Shown here: one piece after another, positions 55,202 through 64,000 of the stretch
How positions within the stretch are numbered: position 1 is the first letter of the stretch
How the letters are laid out: every line of letters begins with the position of its first letter
DNA from: Melioribacteraceae bacterium
GTDB lineage: Bacteria > Bacteroidota > Ignavibacteria > Ignavibacteriales > Melioribacteraceae
Assembly (NCBI GenBank): GCA_016927595.1
Contig: JAFGMI010000012.1
Span: 124,001-188,000, forward strand
Length of the DNA stretch: 64,000 nucleotides
Direction: 5' to 3'
Position numbers and translations under genes: made by a program
Notes under the pieces: generated by a model
What the model saw: the letters and a program-made list of their open reading frames with translations, nothing else
Database searches by the model: none
What the model was told of the DNA's origin: nothing

Positions 55202-56128
55202 TTAAAGAACTATTGGTCCTTTTTCATTGATTCGGGAAATATATGTTTTATTTCTGCTTGTAAATTTTGCGGAAGCCTTCTTCATTGCCTCAGCTATACT
55301 ATAAGCTTTGTCTTCAGATTCACAAAAAGAAAACATAGAAGGTCCCGAACCGGTAATATTACAGTTTATTGCTCCTTCTGCTAATGCCGATTCTCTGATA
55401 ATATCGTAACCGGGAATAAGAAATTTTCTGTATGGTTCGGCAAAATGGTCTATCATGGAACGTCCAAGCAGTTTATTGTCTCCGGTAACCAACCCGGTTA
55501 TAACACCAGCTGAGTTACCGGCTTGTGCTACAGCTTTTTTTATCGGGATTTTATTTTTAATAATCTTTCTTGCTTCAGATGTTCGTATTTCAATGTCCGG
55601 ATATAAAACTGAACAGAACAATTTATTACGCGTTTTAATTTTTATTATGTCCAATGGGTCATAACTCCTTATAAGCACAAAACCACCATATAACGCCGGT
55701 GCCACATTATCTGCGTGATAAGCCTGACTTGCAATATATTCGCCCGCCATAGCGTGGTATAACAATTCCTCTCTTCGCAGATTTAGTCCGAGCAGCTTAT
55801 TCACAGCATACACACCTCCGACAGCACTTGCTGCACTTGAACCTAATCCGCTTCCAATACCCATCCTCTTTTTAATGGAAACAGAGAGCCCGATTTTAAT
55901 ATTGTATGCATCGAGCAAGGATTTAATTGCTACAGTTGCAGTATTTTTTTCAGGATTTAAGGGAAGTTTCTTCCCGTCACCGGTAATTTTTGATATTACA
56001 ATTTTCTTGTGATTGTCTAGTTTTACCATAATTTCATCACCCGGCTTATATAAGGCGAATCCCATTATATCAAAACCAGGACCAACATTGGAAATGGATG
56101 CAGGAGCAAAAATCTTTATATTCTTCAT
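55202..56128 (-). CDS. thrB: Homoserine kinase
   Basis: A 308-residue GHMP kinase. It has ASISNVGPGFDIMGFAL, the ATP loop GIGSGLGSSAASAVGG, and ITGSGPSMFSF near the C-terminus. It phosphorylates homoserine. The ATG overlaps the asd stop (TAATG), so translation is probably coupled. Order and spacing in the threonine operon confirm the assignment over other GHMP kinases such as mevalonate kinase. Confidence 0.95.
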   Translation of the reverse strand: MKNIKIFAPASISNVGPGFDIMGFALYKPGDEIMVKLDNHKKIVISKITGDGKKLPLNPEKNTATVAIKSLLDAYNIKIGLSVSIKKRMGIGSGLGSSAASAVGGVYAVNKLLGLNLRREELLYHAMAGEYIASQAYHADNVAPALYGGFVLIRSYDPLDIIKIKTRNKLFCSVLYPDIEIRTSEARKIIKNKIPIKKAVAQAGNSAGVITGLVTGDNKLLGRSMIDHFAEPYRKFLIPGYDIIRESALAEGAINCNITGSGPSMFSFCESEDKAYSIAEAMKKASAKFTSRNKTYISRINEKGPIVL

Positions 56129-57177
56129 TATGCCAATACCTTTTCAAAGTAGCCTTGTTCTTTCATTAATTCGGCAATAAGAAGTGTTCCTCCTGCAGCA
56201 CCTCTTATTGTGTTATGTGAAAGCACTACAAATTTTATATCAAACAAGCTGTCTTCTCTTAGTCTACCAACCGATACCGACATACCTTTCCCTTCATTTC
56301 TATGAATTTTGGGTTGCGGGTAATTATCTTCATCAAAATACATTATAGGATATTCAGGAGCAGATGGAAGCTTTAACTCTTGTGGAAGAGATTTGAATTC
56401 TCTGAGTATTTTTTTTAATTCATAAGCATCGGCGTTCTTTTTCATTTTTAACTGTACACATTCCATATGACCATCATTTACAGCAATCCGATTACACTGT
56501 GCGCTTATTTTTATTTCCGCATTCGAAACTGTCTTGCCATTCAATGAGCCAAGGATTTTCAGAGGTTCTGATTCCATTTTTTCTTCCTCTCCGCTAATAA
56601 ACGGAATTGCATTGTCCAGAATATCCATACTTGGTACTCCGGGGTAACCTCCGCCCGAGATCGCCTGAAGTGTTACAACATTAATTGACTCGATTCCGAA
56701 TAGATCCTGAATGGGTTTTAGTGCAAGCACCAAACCTATTGTAGAGCAATTTGGATTTGTAACTATACAACCTTTGGTTTTCTGTGTCTCCACTAATTTA
56801 AGATGATCGGGATTAACTTCCGGTATTATTAACGGAACGTCCGGATCAAAGCGATGATTACGGGCATTTGAGATAACAATATAACCAGCTTCAGCAAATC
56901 CTGATTCTATTTGTCCCGCTACACCGGCATCAAGACCGCTAAACACTATTTTTGACTCAAGTTTTGTGTCGCAATTTTTAACCAACATATTACCGTATTT
57001 ATCATTCAACCTGCTTTGCATTATCCAGTTGGTCGCATCCTTGTACAATTTGCCGGCAGATCTTCCGGATGCAGCAACTTCATGAAGTTCGAACCATGGA
57101 TGATCGGACAATAATTCAATAAACTTTTGACCTACACTGCCGGTTGCACCCAATACAGCAACTTTAATTTTATTCAT
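56128..57177 (-). CDS. asd: Aspartate-semialdehyde dehydrogenase
   Basis: A 349-residue enzyme with the NADP loop LGATGSVGQKF (9-19), the catalytic C144 in TNPNCSTIGL, AISGGGYPGVPS and HMECVQLKMK. The sequence fits the archaeal/eukaryal-like group of Asd with the PNCST signature. It makes aspartate semialdehyde for threonine, methionine and lysine. It lies 4 bp after thrA. Confidence 0.95.
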   Translation of the reverse strand: MNKIKVAVLGATGSVGQKFIELLSDHPWFELHEVAASGRSAGKLYKDATNWIMQSRLNDKYGNMLVKNCDTKLESKIVFSGLDAGVAGQIESGFAEAGYIVISNARNHRFDPDVPLIIPEVNPDHLKLVETQKTKGCIVTNPNCSTIGLVLALKPIQDLFGIESINVVTLQAISGGGYPGVPSMDILDNAIPFISGEEEKMESEPLKILGSLNGKTVSNAEIKISAQCNRIAVNDGHMECVQLKMKKNADAYELKKILREFKSLPQELKLPSAPEYPIMYFDEDNYPQPKIHRNEGKGMSVSVGRLREDSLFDIKFVVLSHNTIRGAAGGTLLIAELMKEQGYFEKVLA

Positions 57178-57181
57178 AATA

Positions 57182-59641
57182 TTATCCGAGATAATTTGAT
57201 GTTCGCATTATATCTACAAGGACACCGAAAGCTGTAAAACTTGCTCCTGCGCCGGGTCCCTTTATAACAAGCGGTTTATCATTATAATTTTTAGTTGTAA
57301 ATGATACAATGTTATCTGTTCCGCTTAAATTATAAAACGGATGATTATTGTCAATTTCTTCAATACCGACTTTTGCAATCCCGTTCTCATATCTTGCGAT
57401 ATAACAGAGTTTTTTATTTTTCTTATCGGCTGAATTTAGTCTCTCCGCAAACTTTGGGTCTTTCTGTTTCAATATTCTCATGAATTCATCAACGGATTTT
57501 ACCTTACGTGCTTTAACAGGGACAAGGTTTTCAACTTTTATATTTTTCATTTCATATTTTATACGTGACTCCCTTATAAGAATTATTAATTTTCTCGCTA
57601 CATCAAGTCCGCTTAAATCATCACGCGGATCGGGCTCGGTATATCCTTTTTTTCTGGCATCCAGAACGACATCACTGAATTTAGTGCCGGTATTCAAAGA
57701 ATTGAAAATATAGCTTAGAGTACCTGAGAGTACGCCTTCAATTTTTACAATTTCATCGCCGTTATTTACAAGATCTCGTAGAGTATTTATAATTGGCAGG
57801 GCTGCACCTACATTTGTACCATATCTAAACTGGATATTATTTTTAATTGCGGTTTCCCTCAGCAGATTAAATTCTTCCTGACTACCCGAATTGGCAATTT
57901 TATTGGGCGTAACAATTGAAATTGGTGTTGAAAGAATAGATTTATAGCACGGAACATAAATATTCTTCGCTGTACAATCGACAAAAATGGAATTCCCCAG
58001 ATTCATTTCCTTCATCTTATCGATAAATTTTTTAGGATCAGATTTTTCCGGGGATTCATGCAGAATCTTTTGCCATTCACTTATATTAATTCCTTCCTCA
58101 TTAAAGGTCATTTTCCTGCTGTTTGCCAACCCTACTACCCGAATATTTGTGTTCAGTCTGCTTTTTATTGACTCAAGTTTTTTATTTATTAAAGTCAGCA
58201 ATTCGGAGCCAACAAGTCCCGGACCCGTCATAAAAATATTGAGTGTCTGACGTGTTGCGATGAAAAGATCGTCGTGCAGTATATTTAATGCCTTGTGCAA
58301 ATACAATTTCGATATGACCAGCGATATATTTAATTCTGAAGAACCTTGGGCAATTGCATGGATATTAATACCGTTTCTGCCTAGTGCCTGAAATACTCTT
58401 CCTGAAACACCGGGAGTTTGTTTCATATCTTCGCCAACTACTGCAATTATCGACAATCCATTCTCCACTATTGCTTCAGCAATTTTTCCTTCAATAATTT
58501 CATACTTGAATTCATCATAGATAGCTTTTTGGGCTTTCCCGCCGTTATCAGGTGTAACTGCGAAACAGATGCTATGTTCGGATGAACCCTGTGTTATAAG
58601 TATGATATTTATATTGTTCCTTGCAAGTGCTCCGAAAAGCCGTGATGCAATACCTGTAACGCCAACCATTCCACTTCCCTGCAAGCGTACAAGTGAAATG
58701 TCATCTATTGATGATATCCCTTTCATATTAAATTTTACAGATGATTCTCTTTCAAGTATAACTGTACCCGGAAATTCAGGTTTAAATGTATTTTTAATTC
58801 TTATTTTAATTTTACTCTTTAGTGCAGGGTGCATTGTAGGGGGATGAATTACCTTTGCACCGAAATGTGAAAGCTCCATTGCTTCTTCGTAGGTAACAGC
58901 TTTTAGTGAAAAAGAATCTTTAACTTTGCGCGGATCGGCAGTAAGTATACCGTCTACGTCCGTCCATATCTGGATTTCCGAAACATTTAATGCGGCACCG
59001 AAAATCGATGCGGTATAATCCGAACCCCCTCTACCCAAAGTAGTTATTTCATTATCAGCTGAGGAAGCTATAAAACCGGTTATAATCTGTGTCTTGGTGG
59101 ATTTCTTAAAATACTGTTTTATATTTTTATAAGTTTCATCAAAGTTTACCTTCGCATTTCCGAATCCATCGTCGGTTTTTATAAGTCTGCTGCTGTCGAG
59201 GTATTCGGTTGGATATTTTTTCATTCTCATAGTTTCAGCAATAATTAAGCATGACAGTCTTTCGCCGAAGCTCATCAGATAATCGAGTGTACGCAGCGAG
59301 AGTTCCCTTACAAGAAAGATACCGTCCGAAATCTCTGCCATTGAATTGAAGAAAGGGACTGCCTTGTTCTTAATAGTTGTTGCAGCACTTGTCGTATTTA
59401 ATTTATCGATGATATCTGTATGCAGTTCAATCAGCTCATTTAATTTTCTCTTGTAATTTTCATCTCTTCTTAATGAGAGTTTACCGATTTCAATTAATTT
59501 ATCGGTTACGCCTTGGAATGCAGAAAATACAACAGCAATCTTTTCGTTCTTTGATAAGTAATACTTATCAAGTATGTTTATTACATTGCTTATTCTTTCG
59601 GCGTTTCCAACACTAGAACCGCCATATTTTAATACTTTCAT
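57182..59641 (-). CDS. thrA: Bifunctional aspartokinase / homoserine dehydrogenase
   Basis: An 819-residue fusion. The aspartokinase domain starts VLKYGGSSVGNAERI and has TLGRGGSDYTAS and WTDVDGILTADPR. Two ACT repeats follow (about 305-460), with GMVGVTGIASRLF and TPGVSGRVFQALG. The homoserine dehydrogenase half starts near residue 465 with FMTGPGLVGSELL and has EGVLSGTLSYIF and DARKKGYTEPDPRDDLSG. ACT domains imply feedback by threonine or lysine. It opens the threonine operon, 64 bp downstream of pduT on the same strand. Confidence 0.96.
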   Translation of the reverse strand: MKVLKYGGSSVGNAERISNVINILDKYYLSKNEKIAVVFSAFQGVTDKLIEIGKLSLRRDENYKRKLNELIELHTDIIDKLNTTSAATTIKNKAVPFFNSMAEISDGIFLVRELSLRTLDYLMSFGERLSCLIIAETMRMKKYPTEYLDSSRLIKTDDGFGNAKVNFDETYKNIKQYFKKSTKTQIITGFIASSADNEITTLGRGGSDYTASIFGAALNVSEIQIWTDVDGILTADPRKVKDSFSLKAVTYEEAMELSHFGAKVIHPPTMHPALKSKIKIRIKNTFKPEFPGTVILERESSVKFNMKGISSIDDISLVRLQGSGMVGVTGIASRLFGALARNNINIILITQGSSEHSICFAVTPDNGGKAQKAIYDEFKYEIIEGKIAEAIVENGLSIIAVVGEDMKQTPGVSGRVFQALGRNGINIHAIAQGSSELNISLVISKLYLHKALNILHDDLFIATRQTLNIFMTGPGLVGSELLTLINKKLESIKSRLNTNIRVVGLANSRKMTFNEEGINISEWQKILHESPEKSDPKKFIDKMKEMNLGNSIFVDCTAKNIYVPCYKSILSTPISIVTPNKIANSGSQEEFNLLRETAIKNNIQFRYGTNVGAALPIINTLRDLVNNGDEIVKIEGVLSGTLSYIFNSLNTGTKFSDVVLDARKKGYTEPDPRDDLSGLDVARKLIILIRESRIKYEMKNIKVENLVPVKARKVKSVDEFMRILKQKDPKFAERLNSADKKNKKLCYIARYENGIAKVGIEEIDNNHPFYNLSGTDNIVSFTTKNYNDKPLVIKGPGAGASFTAFGVLVDIMRTSNYLG

Positions 59642-59679
59642 AAATATTATATCTTTAATAATACAATAAACAATTAGGG

Positions 59680-59702
59680 TTCTCTCAGGAATAGTAAGAG
59701 AA
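59680..59702 (-). terminator. Weak hairpin between pduT and thrA
   Basis: A 6 bp inverted repeat, TTCTCT at 59680-59685 and AGAGAA at 59697-59702, with an 11-base loop. It lies just after the pduT stop on the minus strand. The stem is short and AT-rich with no long T tract, so it may attenuate rather than terminate, or be chance. Confidence 0.28.
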
Positions 59703-59705
59703 GAA

Positions 59706-60251
59706 TTAAATCATTTCGGTGAGTAATTCCCTGCGTGGTTTCGGAATTACTACCTTATTAACAAGTAATCCTTTTTCAGAGATTATATGAGCACCGGCAT
59801 CTACAGCACTTGTTACTGCGGCAACCTCACCTGTTAAGGTGCAGAATGCTTTACCGCCTAACGCCATAGCTAACCTTATTTCAATCAGTTCTACGTTTGC
59901 CGCTTTTACCGCTGCATCGGCTCCTTCAATAAGCGAAGCTACAGAAAAAGATTCTATTATTCCAAGTGCCTGCAGTTCAGCAACCTTGCTGTGCCCGGAA
60001 AGTGCAGGGAATATATCGGGATGTACATGAGGTATCACGAATGTATCGATTACTGCAAAGTCTATCTGTGTTGATGCTGCATCTACAGCGGTTTGTACCT
60101 CTGCAACGTCGCCACCGATCAGTACCATATACTTACCCGAACAGATCGTCCTGGAAATGATCAGTTCAACTTCCGAAGTTTTTAACATAATATCTGCTGC
60201 CTGCATTCCTGCTGCGATACTTGTCATTTCAATGAGTCCTATGGAATTCAT
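59706..60251 (-). CDS. pduT: Tandem-BMC-domain shell protein, PduT-like
   Basis: About 181 residues from the ATG at 60251; a TTG two codons earlier is possible. It has two BMC domains, the first with SIGLIEMTSIAAGMQAADIM and the second with QALGIIESFSVASLIEGADAA. C37, in SRTICSGK, matches the PduT cysteine that ligates a [4Fe-4S] cluster at the centre of the pseudohexameric trimer. The end, GLLVNKVVIPKP, also follows PduT. Such shells pass electrons through the compartment wall. Its partner PduS is the adjacent upstream gene (26 bp). No other shell or diol-dehydratase genes are in view. Confidence 0.92.
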   Translation of the reverse strand: MNSIGLIEMTSIAAGMQAADIMLKTSEVELIISRTICSGKYMVLIGGDVAEVQTAVDAASTQIDFAVIDTFVIPHVHPDIFPALSGHSKVAELQALGIIESFSVASLIEGADAAVKAANVELIEIRLAMALGGKAFCTLTGEVAAVTSAVDAGAHIISEKGLLVNKVVIPKPRRELLTEMI

Positions 60252-60277
60252 TTCCAAACTTTCTTTCCTATGATAAA

Positions 60278-61603
60278 TTAAAATGCATTGATGCGAACAT
60301 AATCATCTGTGACGTGAGTTACAATACCTGATACGGGAGAATGTATATTTGCTCCCAGATCTTTTATATCAACTTCACCTATTTTGTCACCTTTATTCAC
60401 CTTCTGATTTATTGAGACGACAGGTTTTGCTGTCTGACCAACATGCTGCTTTAAATAAACTTTTACTCTTTCAGGATCAGGTGATTTATTAGTGAATGGA
60501 GTTTTTGAATCATACTGAGCAATATTTAATTTTTTCATTAACTGTTTCAATGGTACTCGTCTTCCCTCTTTAATAGGATGCACTTTTACCGGTTTTTGCT
60601 GTTCGTATCTTATGCCGGATGCCCTCATTTCATATTTGCTTTGGTCACATGCTTCTCTTGGATAAAGGTCTTCCGGACAAGCATATAGTGAACATAAACC
60701 GCATGAGCAGCATAAATCTGCATACTGATTCCATAATTCTTTCCCGGACTTGGTGAAAACCAAAGTACGCATTACTTTGTGGGGTTGAACATCGTAACCG
60801 AGCAAATATCTAGGACAAAACTCGGTGCAATAGCTGCACTGGTCGCAGGCGGACTTGCCGATTCTGTTCATATCTGCTTTCGACCTCTGCTGTCTCATCA
60901 CAAGGTAATGATCTGCTGGTAACACAATTATGCCTGCAGTAGTCTTAGTAACAACATCGGTGGTATCGAATGTTAGTTTTCCCATCAGTATTCCACTTAC
61001 AAAAATAGCATAATTATCGGTAGCAGCACCTCCGCAAAACTCGATAAGTTCTTTAAATGATGTCCCGATTGGTGTAAAAAAGGATGAAGGATTTTTTACC
61101 ATTCCGGTAACGCAAACGAACTTGTCGGTAACCGGTATATCGTTTACAGCGTTAAATATATTATAAAATGTTTCAACATTATTAACGACGCAACCTACAT
61201 CTAAAGGGAGTCCATGAGGTGGTATGAGTCTTTTTGTAGCATGGTAAACCAGCTCATATTCATCTCCAGAGGGATAAAAATCACCGAGAAAACTCATCTC
61301 AATATTGCTACCGTTAAGCTGGCTTTCTATAGCTTCAATAGCGAGAGCATTCTTCTCTTTTATACCAAAATACCCTTTCCTTGCATTAGTGGATTTAATC
61401 ATATGTTTCATACCTTCAATAATTTCTTTCGATTTATTGAGCATGATCTCATAATCCTTATGAATTAACGGCTCGCATTCAGCTCCGTTTGCAAGTACAA
61501 ATTCCACGTTCGATTTTGCTTTAACATGAGTAGGGAAACCAGCTCCGCCAGCCCCTACTACCCCGGCATTAAAAATTTTTTCGCTAAAATTCATTATTAT
61601 CAT
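60278..61603 (-). CDS. pduS: PduS-like flavin/Fe-S oxidoreductase (RnfC-related)
   Basis: A 441-residue protein. It has the flavin/NADH motif VVGAGGAGFPTHVK, then NGAECEPLIHKDYEIM and VGCVVNNVETFYNIF. An SLBB-type region and two [4Fe-4S] motifs follow (CDQCSYCTEFCP and CCSCGLCSLYACP, residues about 260-320). A lipoyl-like C-terminal domain has GANIHSPVSGIVTHV. PduS reduces cobalamin cofactors or shuttles electrons in propanediol microcompartments and binds PduT. The first of two nearby ATGs (61603, 61594) is reported. It overlaps the phosphatase gene by 20 bp. Confidence 0.91.
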   Translation of the reverse strand: MIIMNFSEKIFNAGVVGAGGAGFPTHVKAKSNVEFVLANGAECEPLIHKDYEIMLNKSKEIIEGMKHMIKSTNARKGYFGIKEKNALAIEAIESQLNGSNIEMSFLGDFYPSGDEYELVYHATKRLIPPHGLPLDVGCVVNNVETFYNIFNAVNDIPVTDKFVCVTGMVKNPSSFFTPIGTSFKELIEFCGGAATDNYAIFVSGILMGKLTFDTTDVVTKTTAGIIVLPADHYLVMRQQRSKADMNRIGKSACDQCSYCTEFCPRYLLGYDVQPHKVMRTLVFTKSGKELWNQYADLCCSCGLCSLYACPEDLYPREACDQSKYEMRASGIRYEQQKPVKVHPIKEGRRVPLKQLMKKLNIAQYDSKTPFTNKSPDPERVKVYLKQHVGQTAKPVVSINQKVNKGDKIGEVDIKDLGANIHSPVSGIVTHVTDDYVRINAF

Positions 61604-62831
61604 CCCGCTTGATAACCACTACTGTTTTATCGTCCTGGTACTTGCTGTCCTGAGTAGTAAATCTGTTAAGATCGTCCAATATTTTGTAAGTTATTTCCTT
61701 AGGCGTTAGCGATGCATTTTTAAGTATAATTTCTTCCAGTCTGTTCTCACCGTAAAATTCGAATAGATTATTTGCTGTCTCCACTATACCGTCCGTATAA
61801 ATTACAAGTATATCTCCCGATTCTATATTTATACTGTCCGTCTCATATCGTGAATTTGGAGCGGGACCAAGCAACGGACCGGTAGGCTCAAGGTATAATA
61901 TTTTTCCGGTTCTCTTTTTATACAGCATTGGTGAATTATGACCTGCGTTTGCATACAAAAAAAGCCCTTTCTTATCAGTTGAAAGTTCACCGTAAAACAG
62001 TGAGGTAAATCTGTCATCACTGAATATCTTATTTATAAGATTGTTCAGCCGGAACATCATCGGCGATATTTTCAATTGGAATGTGCTTGCCATCCTGATT
62101 GCGCCTGAAATGTACATCGCCTCGGCAGCCGCACTTAATCCGTGAGATGCAGCGTCTCCAACTGTAATGCCGATTCTGTCTTCATCATATCCTATAGGAA
62201 GATAATCGAAATAATCACCTCCTATTATTTCCGAAGGTATTGTAACACCAAACATTTGGTAGCCGTAAAATCTATTCTCATGTTCGGGCAAAATACTTTT
62301 TTGCAATTCACGTGCTTTATCAAGATCCTGAATAAGGTATTGCCTGGATTGAGAAATCTTTCTTTCTCTTATTTTTGACGTTAGAATTGTTGCAACTATG
62401 TTTAACACGTATCTTAATTCGTCGTCTATTACATCACTGTTGAGCGCAAGGAGATATTGATAATACTGCTTCTTACCAATTTTTATTTTTGAACCTACAC
62501 CTGAAATAGAAAAAAAGTAAATGCCTTTGTCGCGTAACATTTCATTAGTTTCCTGGGCAAGAATAGTTCTCTCTCTGCTAACTTTTTCAAACAATGGGTA
62601 TTCGTCGATCTTGATTGAAAATTTTTCATCCAGCTTTGCAGTTTTACCTTCCTGCAGCAATAATTTGTACGCTTTCTGTGCGACATCAAGCTTCCATATT
62701 CTTCCGCCGGTAACATTAACTTCTTCATCCTCAACAATTTTTATGAGAATTTCATTTAGCATTTCCCTGGTTGATGAAAATTTTTTAGACGCAAATTTTT
62801 CAAGATTTCGTATAAGTGTTTTCTGACGCAT
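61584..62831 (-). CDS. PP2C-type serine phosphatase (SpoIIE/RsbU-like) with N-terminal sensory region
   Basis: A 415-residue protein. An N-terminal region (about 1-170) has a GAF-like alpha/beta pattern with no membrane segment. The SpoIIE phosphatase domain (about 185-410) has the metal-binding motifs GGDYFDYL, VGDAASHGLSAA and YTDGIVE. The family dephosphorylates anti-anti-sigma factors in partner-switching. No anti-sigma kinase or STAS protein is adjacent. Its 20 bp overlap with pduS links it to the shell pair. An output in BMC or general stress control is possible but unproven. Confidence 0.92.
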   Translation of the reverse strand: MRQKTLIRNLEKFASKKFSSTREMLNEILIKIVEDEEVNVTGGRIWKLDVAQKAYKLLLQEGKTAKLDEKFSIKIDEYPLFEKVSRERTILAQETNEMLRDKGIYFFSISGVGSKIKIGKKQYYQYLLALNSDVIDDELRYVLNIVATILTSKIRERKISQSRQYLIQDLDKARELQKSILPEHENRFYGYQMFGVTIPSEIIGGDYFDYLPIGYDEDRIGITVGDAASHGLSAAAEAMYISGAIRMASTFQLKISPMMFRLNNLINKIFSDDRFTSLFYGELSTDKKGLFLYANAGHNSPMLYKKRTGKILYLEPTGPLLGPAPNSRYETDSINIESGDILVIYTDGIVETANNLFEFYGENRLEEIILKNASLTPKEITYKILDDLNRFTTQDSKYQDDKTVVVIKRDDNNEF

Positions 62832-62839
62832 ACAGCAGC

Positions 62840-64000
62840 CTATTTCCCGGAATAAAATTTAATTAGTCTTTCTATCGCCTGTACTGACGGTTCGTTGAAA
62901 CTTTCTGCTGAAAGCACCCTCATTATACTGCTATGAGTCGGACGGTAAACACCCTTATTAACATAACCTGCACCTTCAAATAATCCTACTACATCGTAAT
63001 AGTCTTTTTCATCTGGTGTCGGTACCGGTGTGGATTCTTGGATCATATTTTTCCATTTCTTATCAAAGTCGACAAGAGTTGTTATATTCGGTTCCCATGG
63101 TTCAGTATCCAGCGGATAAAATTCATTATACGTATCATCTGCACCGTATTCATCTGCAAGACCGGCGAATCCATGCCCGAATTCATGCACGAATACTCTG
63201 TTTGCTCTTTCATCATTTGCGCATGTTATGGAGTAATAATTATAGATTCCACCACCGCCGTATTTCTCTGAATTTACAAGAATTACAATTTGCTCATATG
63301 GTGCATTTGAGGCAACATCCCTTACATTCTTAACAGAGGTTTTCATCAAATATCTTTCACTGTTAAAAGTGTAGTACGATGAGTTCACAAGAGTATTGAC
63401 CCACTTGTCATCACCCGGAATATCGGCTCCCTGTTCCAGAGATGGAGCCATCACAGCCCAGACGTTAATCGAATTCTTGTAATTAATGAAAGGATCGTAA
63501 GTGAATAAATATTCGACCATACTTTTACATTTATCGATGAAGTTATTAAGCTGATCTTTTGTATAACCTTCCGGGATAAATACAATGTCAAGGTTTTCAG
63601 AGGGATCGCCCGAATAATGGATTTTTTTAGTTTCGAATTTTAATTTTTGTTCAGTTCTGATAAAATAATCATCAGGATCAATTTCCAGTTCAAATTTCTT
63701 TTCAAATATTTTTTTCTTATTCCTGCTTAATATCTCCAGTCTTATTTTATTCCTGGGATATGGGAATACGATTGTTTCTTCAAAAGATCTTTTCAGAATT
63801 TTTGCCTCGTCCGTAGTCTGCCATTCCTGGAACAGACTTGAGAAACCTTTTGAATAAAGCAATGTATTGCTCGAATAATCGTATACATTAAAAAAGTGGT
63901 TTCCATAAAAGAAAGTATCAATCAGTGCTGTTTTCGTTCCGGGATAAATTGGCTCCTCTATAATTTCGTCAAGGATATATTCTTCATTATTATCGGTCCC
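62840..64000 (-). CDS. Peptidase family M64 (IgA-peptidase-like) metalloprotease, N-terminus outside window
   Basis: The frame is open to base 64000, giving 386 visible residues without the start. The last visible part upstream of the catalytic domain is beta-rich. The M64 domain has DIVFIPEGYTKDQ, YDPFINYKNSINVWAV, and the zinc motif HEFGHGFAGLADEY with three metal ligands plus catalytic Glu. Family members are usually exported. The signal peptide, if any, is beyond the window. It is 8 bp upstream of the phosphatase gene on the same strand. The physiological substrate is unknown, and the IgA name is historical. Confidence 0.9.
   Translation of the reverse strand, partial: GTDNNEEYILDEIIEEPIYPGTKTALIDTFFYGNHFFNVYDYSSNTLLYSKGFSSLFQEWQTTDEAKILKRSFEETIVFPYPRNKIRLEILSRNKKKIFEKKFELEIDPDDYFIRTEQKLKFETKKIHYSGDPSENLDIVFIPEGYTKDQLNNFIDKCKSMVEYLFTYDPFINYKNSINVWAVMAPSLEQGADIPGDDKWVNTLVNSSYYTFNSERYLMKTSVKNVRDVASNAPYEQIVILVNSEKYGGGGIYNYYSITCANDERANRVFVHEFGHGFAGLADEYGADDTYNEFYPLDTEPWEPNITTLVDFDKKWKNMIQESTPVPTPDEKDYYDVVGLFEGAGYVNKGVYRPTHSSIMRVLSAESFNEPSVQAIERLIKFYSGK

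Noticed and set aside
1-64000. CRISPR arrays, transposases, integrases, rRNA, prophage
   Set aside because: No repeat-spacer pattern and no mobile-element protein family was recognised; gene order looks like stable chromosome.

Overview
The window is an AT-rich, gene-dense bacterial chromosome segment. It carries about 63 protein genes, one tRNA, and no gap longer than about 240 bp. The gene content points to an anaerobic or fermentative member of the Bacteroidota/Chlorobi (FCB) group, most plausibly the Ignavibacteria. The clues are a DUF2795 acidic protein, a DUF5683 gene behind parAB, the alternative Bacteroidota-type GlmU, an M64 peptidase, and a small RR(F/I)DYTPRYY-type membrane protein. 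Several genes have good Shine-Dalgarno sites (for example AAGGAGGT before 52206), which argues against a typical Bacteroidia genome. The placement is inference from gene families, not from a marker-gene tree.

Layout. 1-5.8 kb (+): end of HPr kinase, M23 peptidase, DUF2795, holB-ricT, then thiolase and 3-hydroxyacyl-CoA dehydrogenase. 5.9-21.3 kb (mostly -): lipid kinase, a degenerate CDP-alcohol phosphatidyltransferase with ftsY, purF, tRNA-Pro, MerR, aroQ, a Ppx/GppA protein (+), Yip1 protein, DUF5683-parB-parA, metallo-beta-lactamase-fold hydrolase, CHAD protein, cdaA-folP, nagA, rpe and a PASTA protein. 21.5-29.5 kb (+): peptide transporter, GlmU-like protein, nagB, NFACT/RqcH, rhodanese, MauE/DoxX, homocysteine methyltransferase and ispE. 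A membrane histidine kinase (-) follows.

31.0-43.1 kb (-) is the centrepiece. Ten tightly packed genes appear to form one hydrogen-metabolism operon. It contains two complete trimeric [FeFe]-hydrogenase sets (HydC-HydB-HydA), and between them a sensory [FeFe]-hydrogenase/histidine-kinase fusion plus three receiver proteins, none with a DNA-binding output domain. The two sets differ at informative sites. The first HydB has a full C-terminal Zn/ferredoxin module but has lost every [2Fe-2S] cysteine of its N-terminal thioredoxin-like domain. The second HydB lacks both terminal modules, and its HydA has TSCSPGW where TSCCPGW is canonical.

43.4-53.9 kb: a CDF metal exporter, purE, a DUF2807 lipoprotein, a 1303-residue TPR plus triple CbxX-type AAA+ protein followed by an ABC exporter, a CBS protein and a TraB-family membrane protein. 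53.9-59.6 kb (-): the complete aspartate-to-threonine operon thrA-asd-thrB-thrC. 59.7-64.0 kb (-): a PduT-like microcompartment shell protein and a PduS-like flavo-Fe/S protein without the rest of a microcompartment locus, a SpoIIE/RsbU-type phosphatase, and an M64 metallopeptidase cut by the window end.

Many genes overlap by 1-20 bp, consistent with translational coupling, and TTG starts are frequent. No CRISPR, insertion sequence, rRNA or origin was seen.
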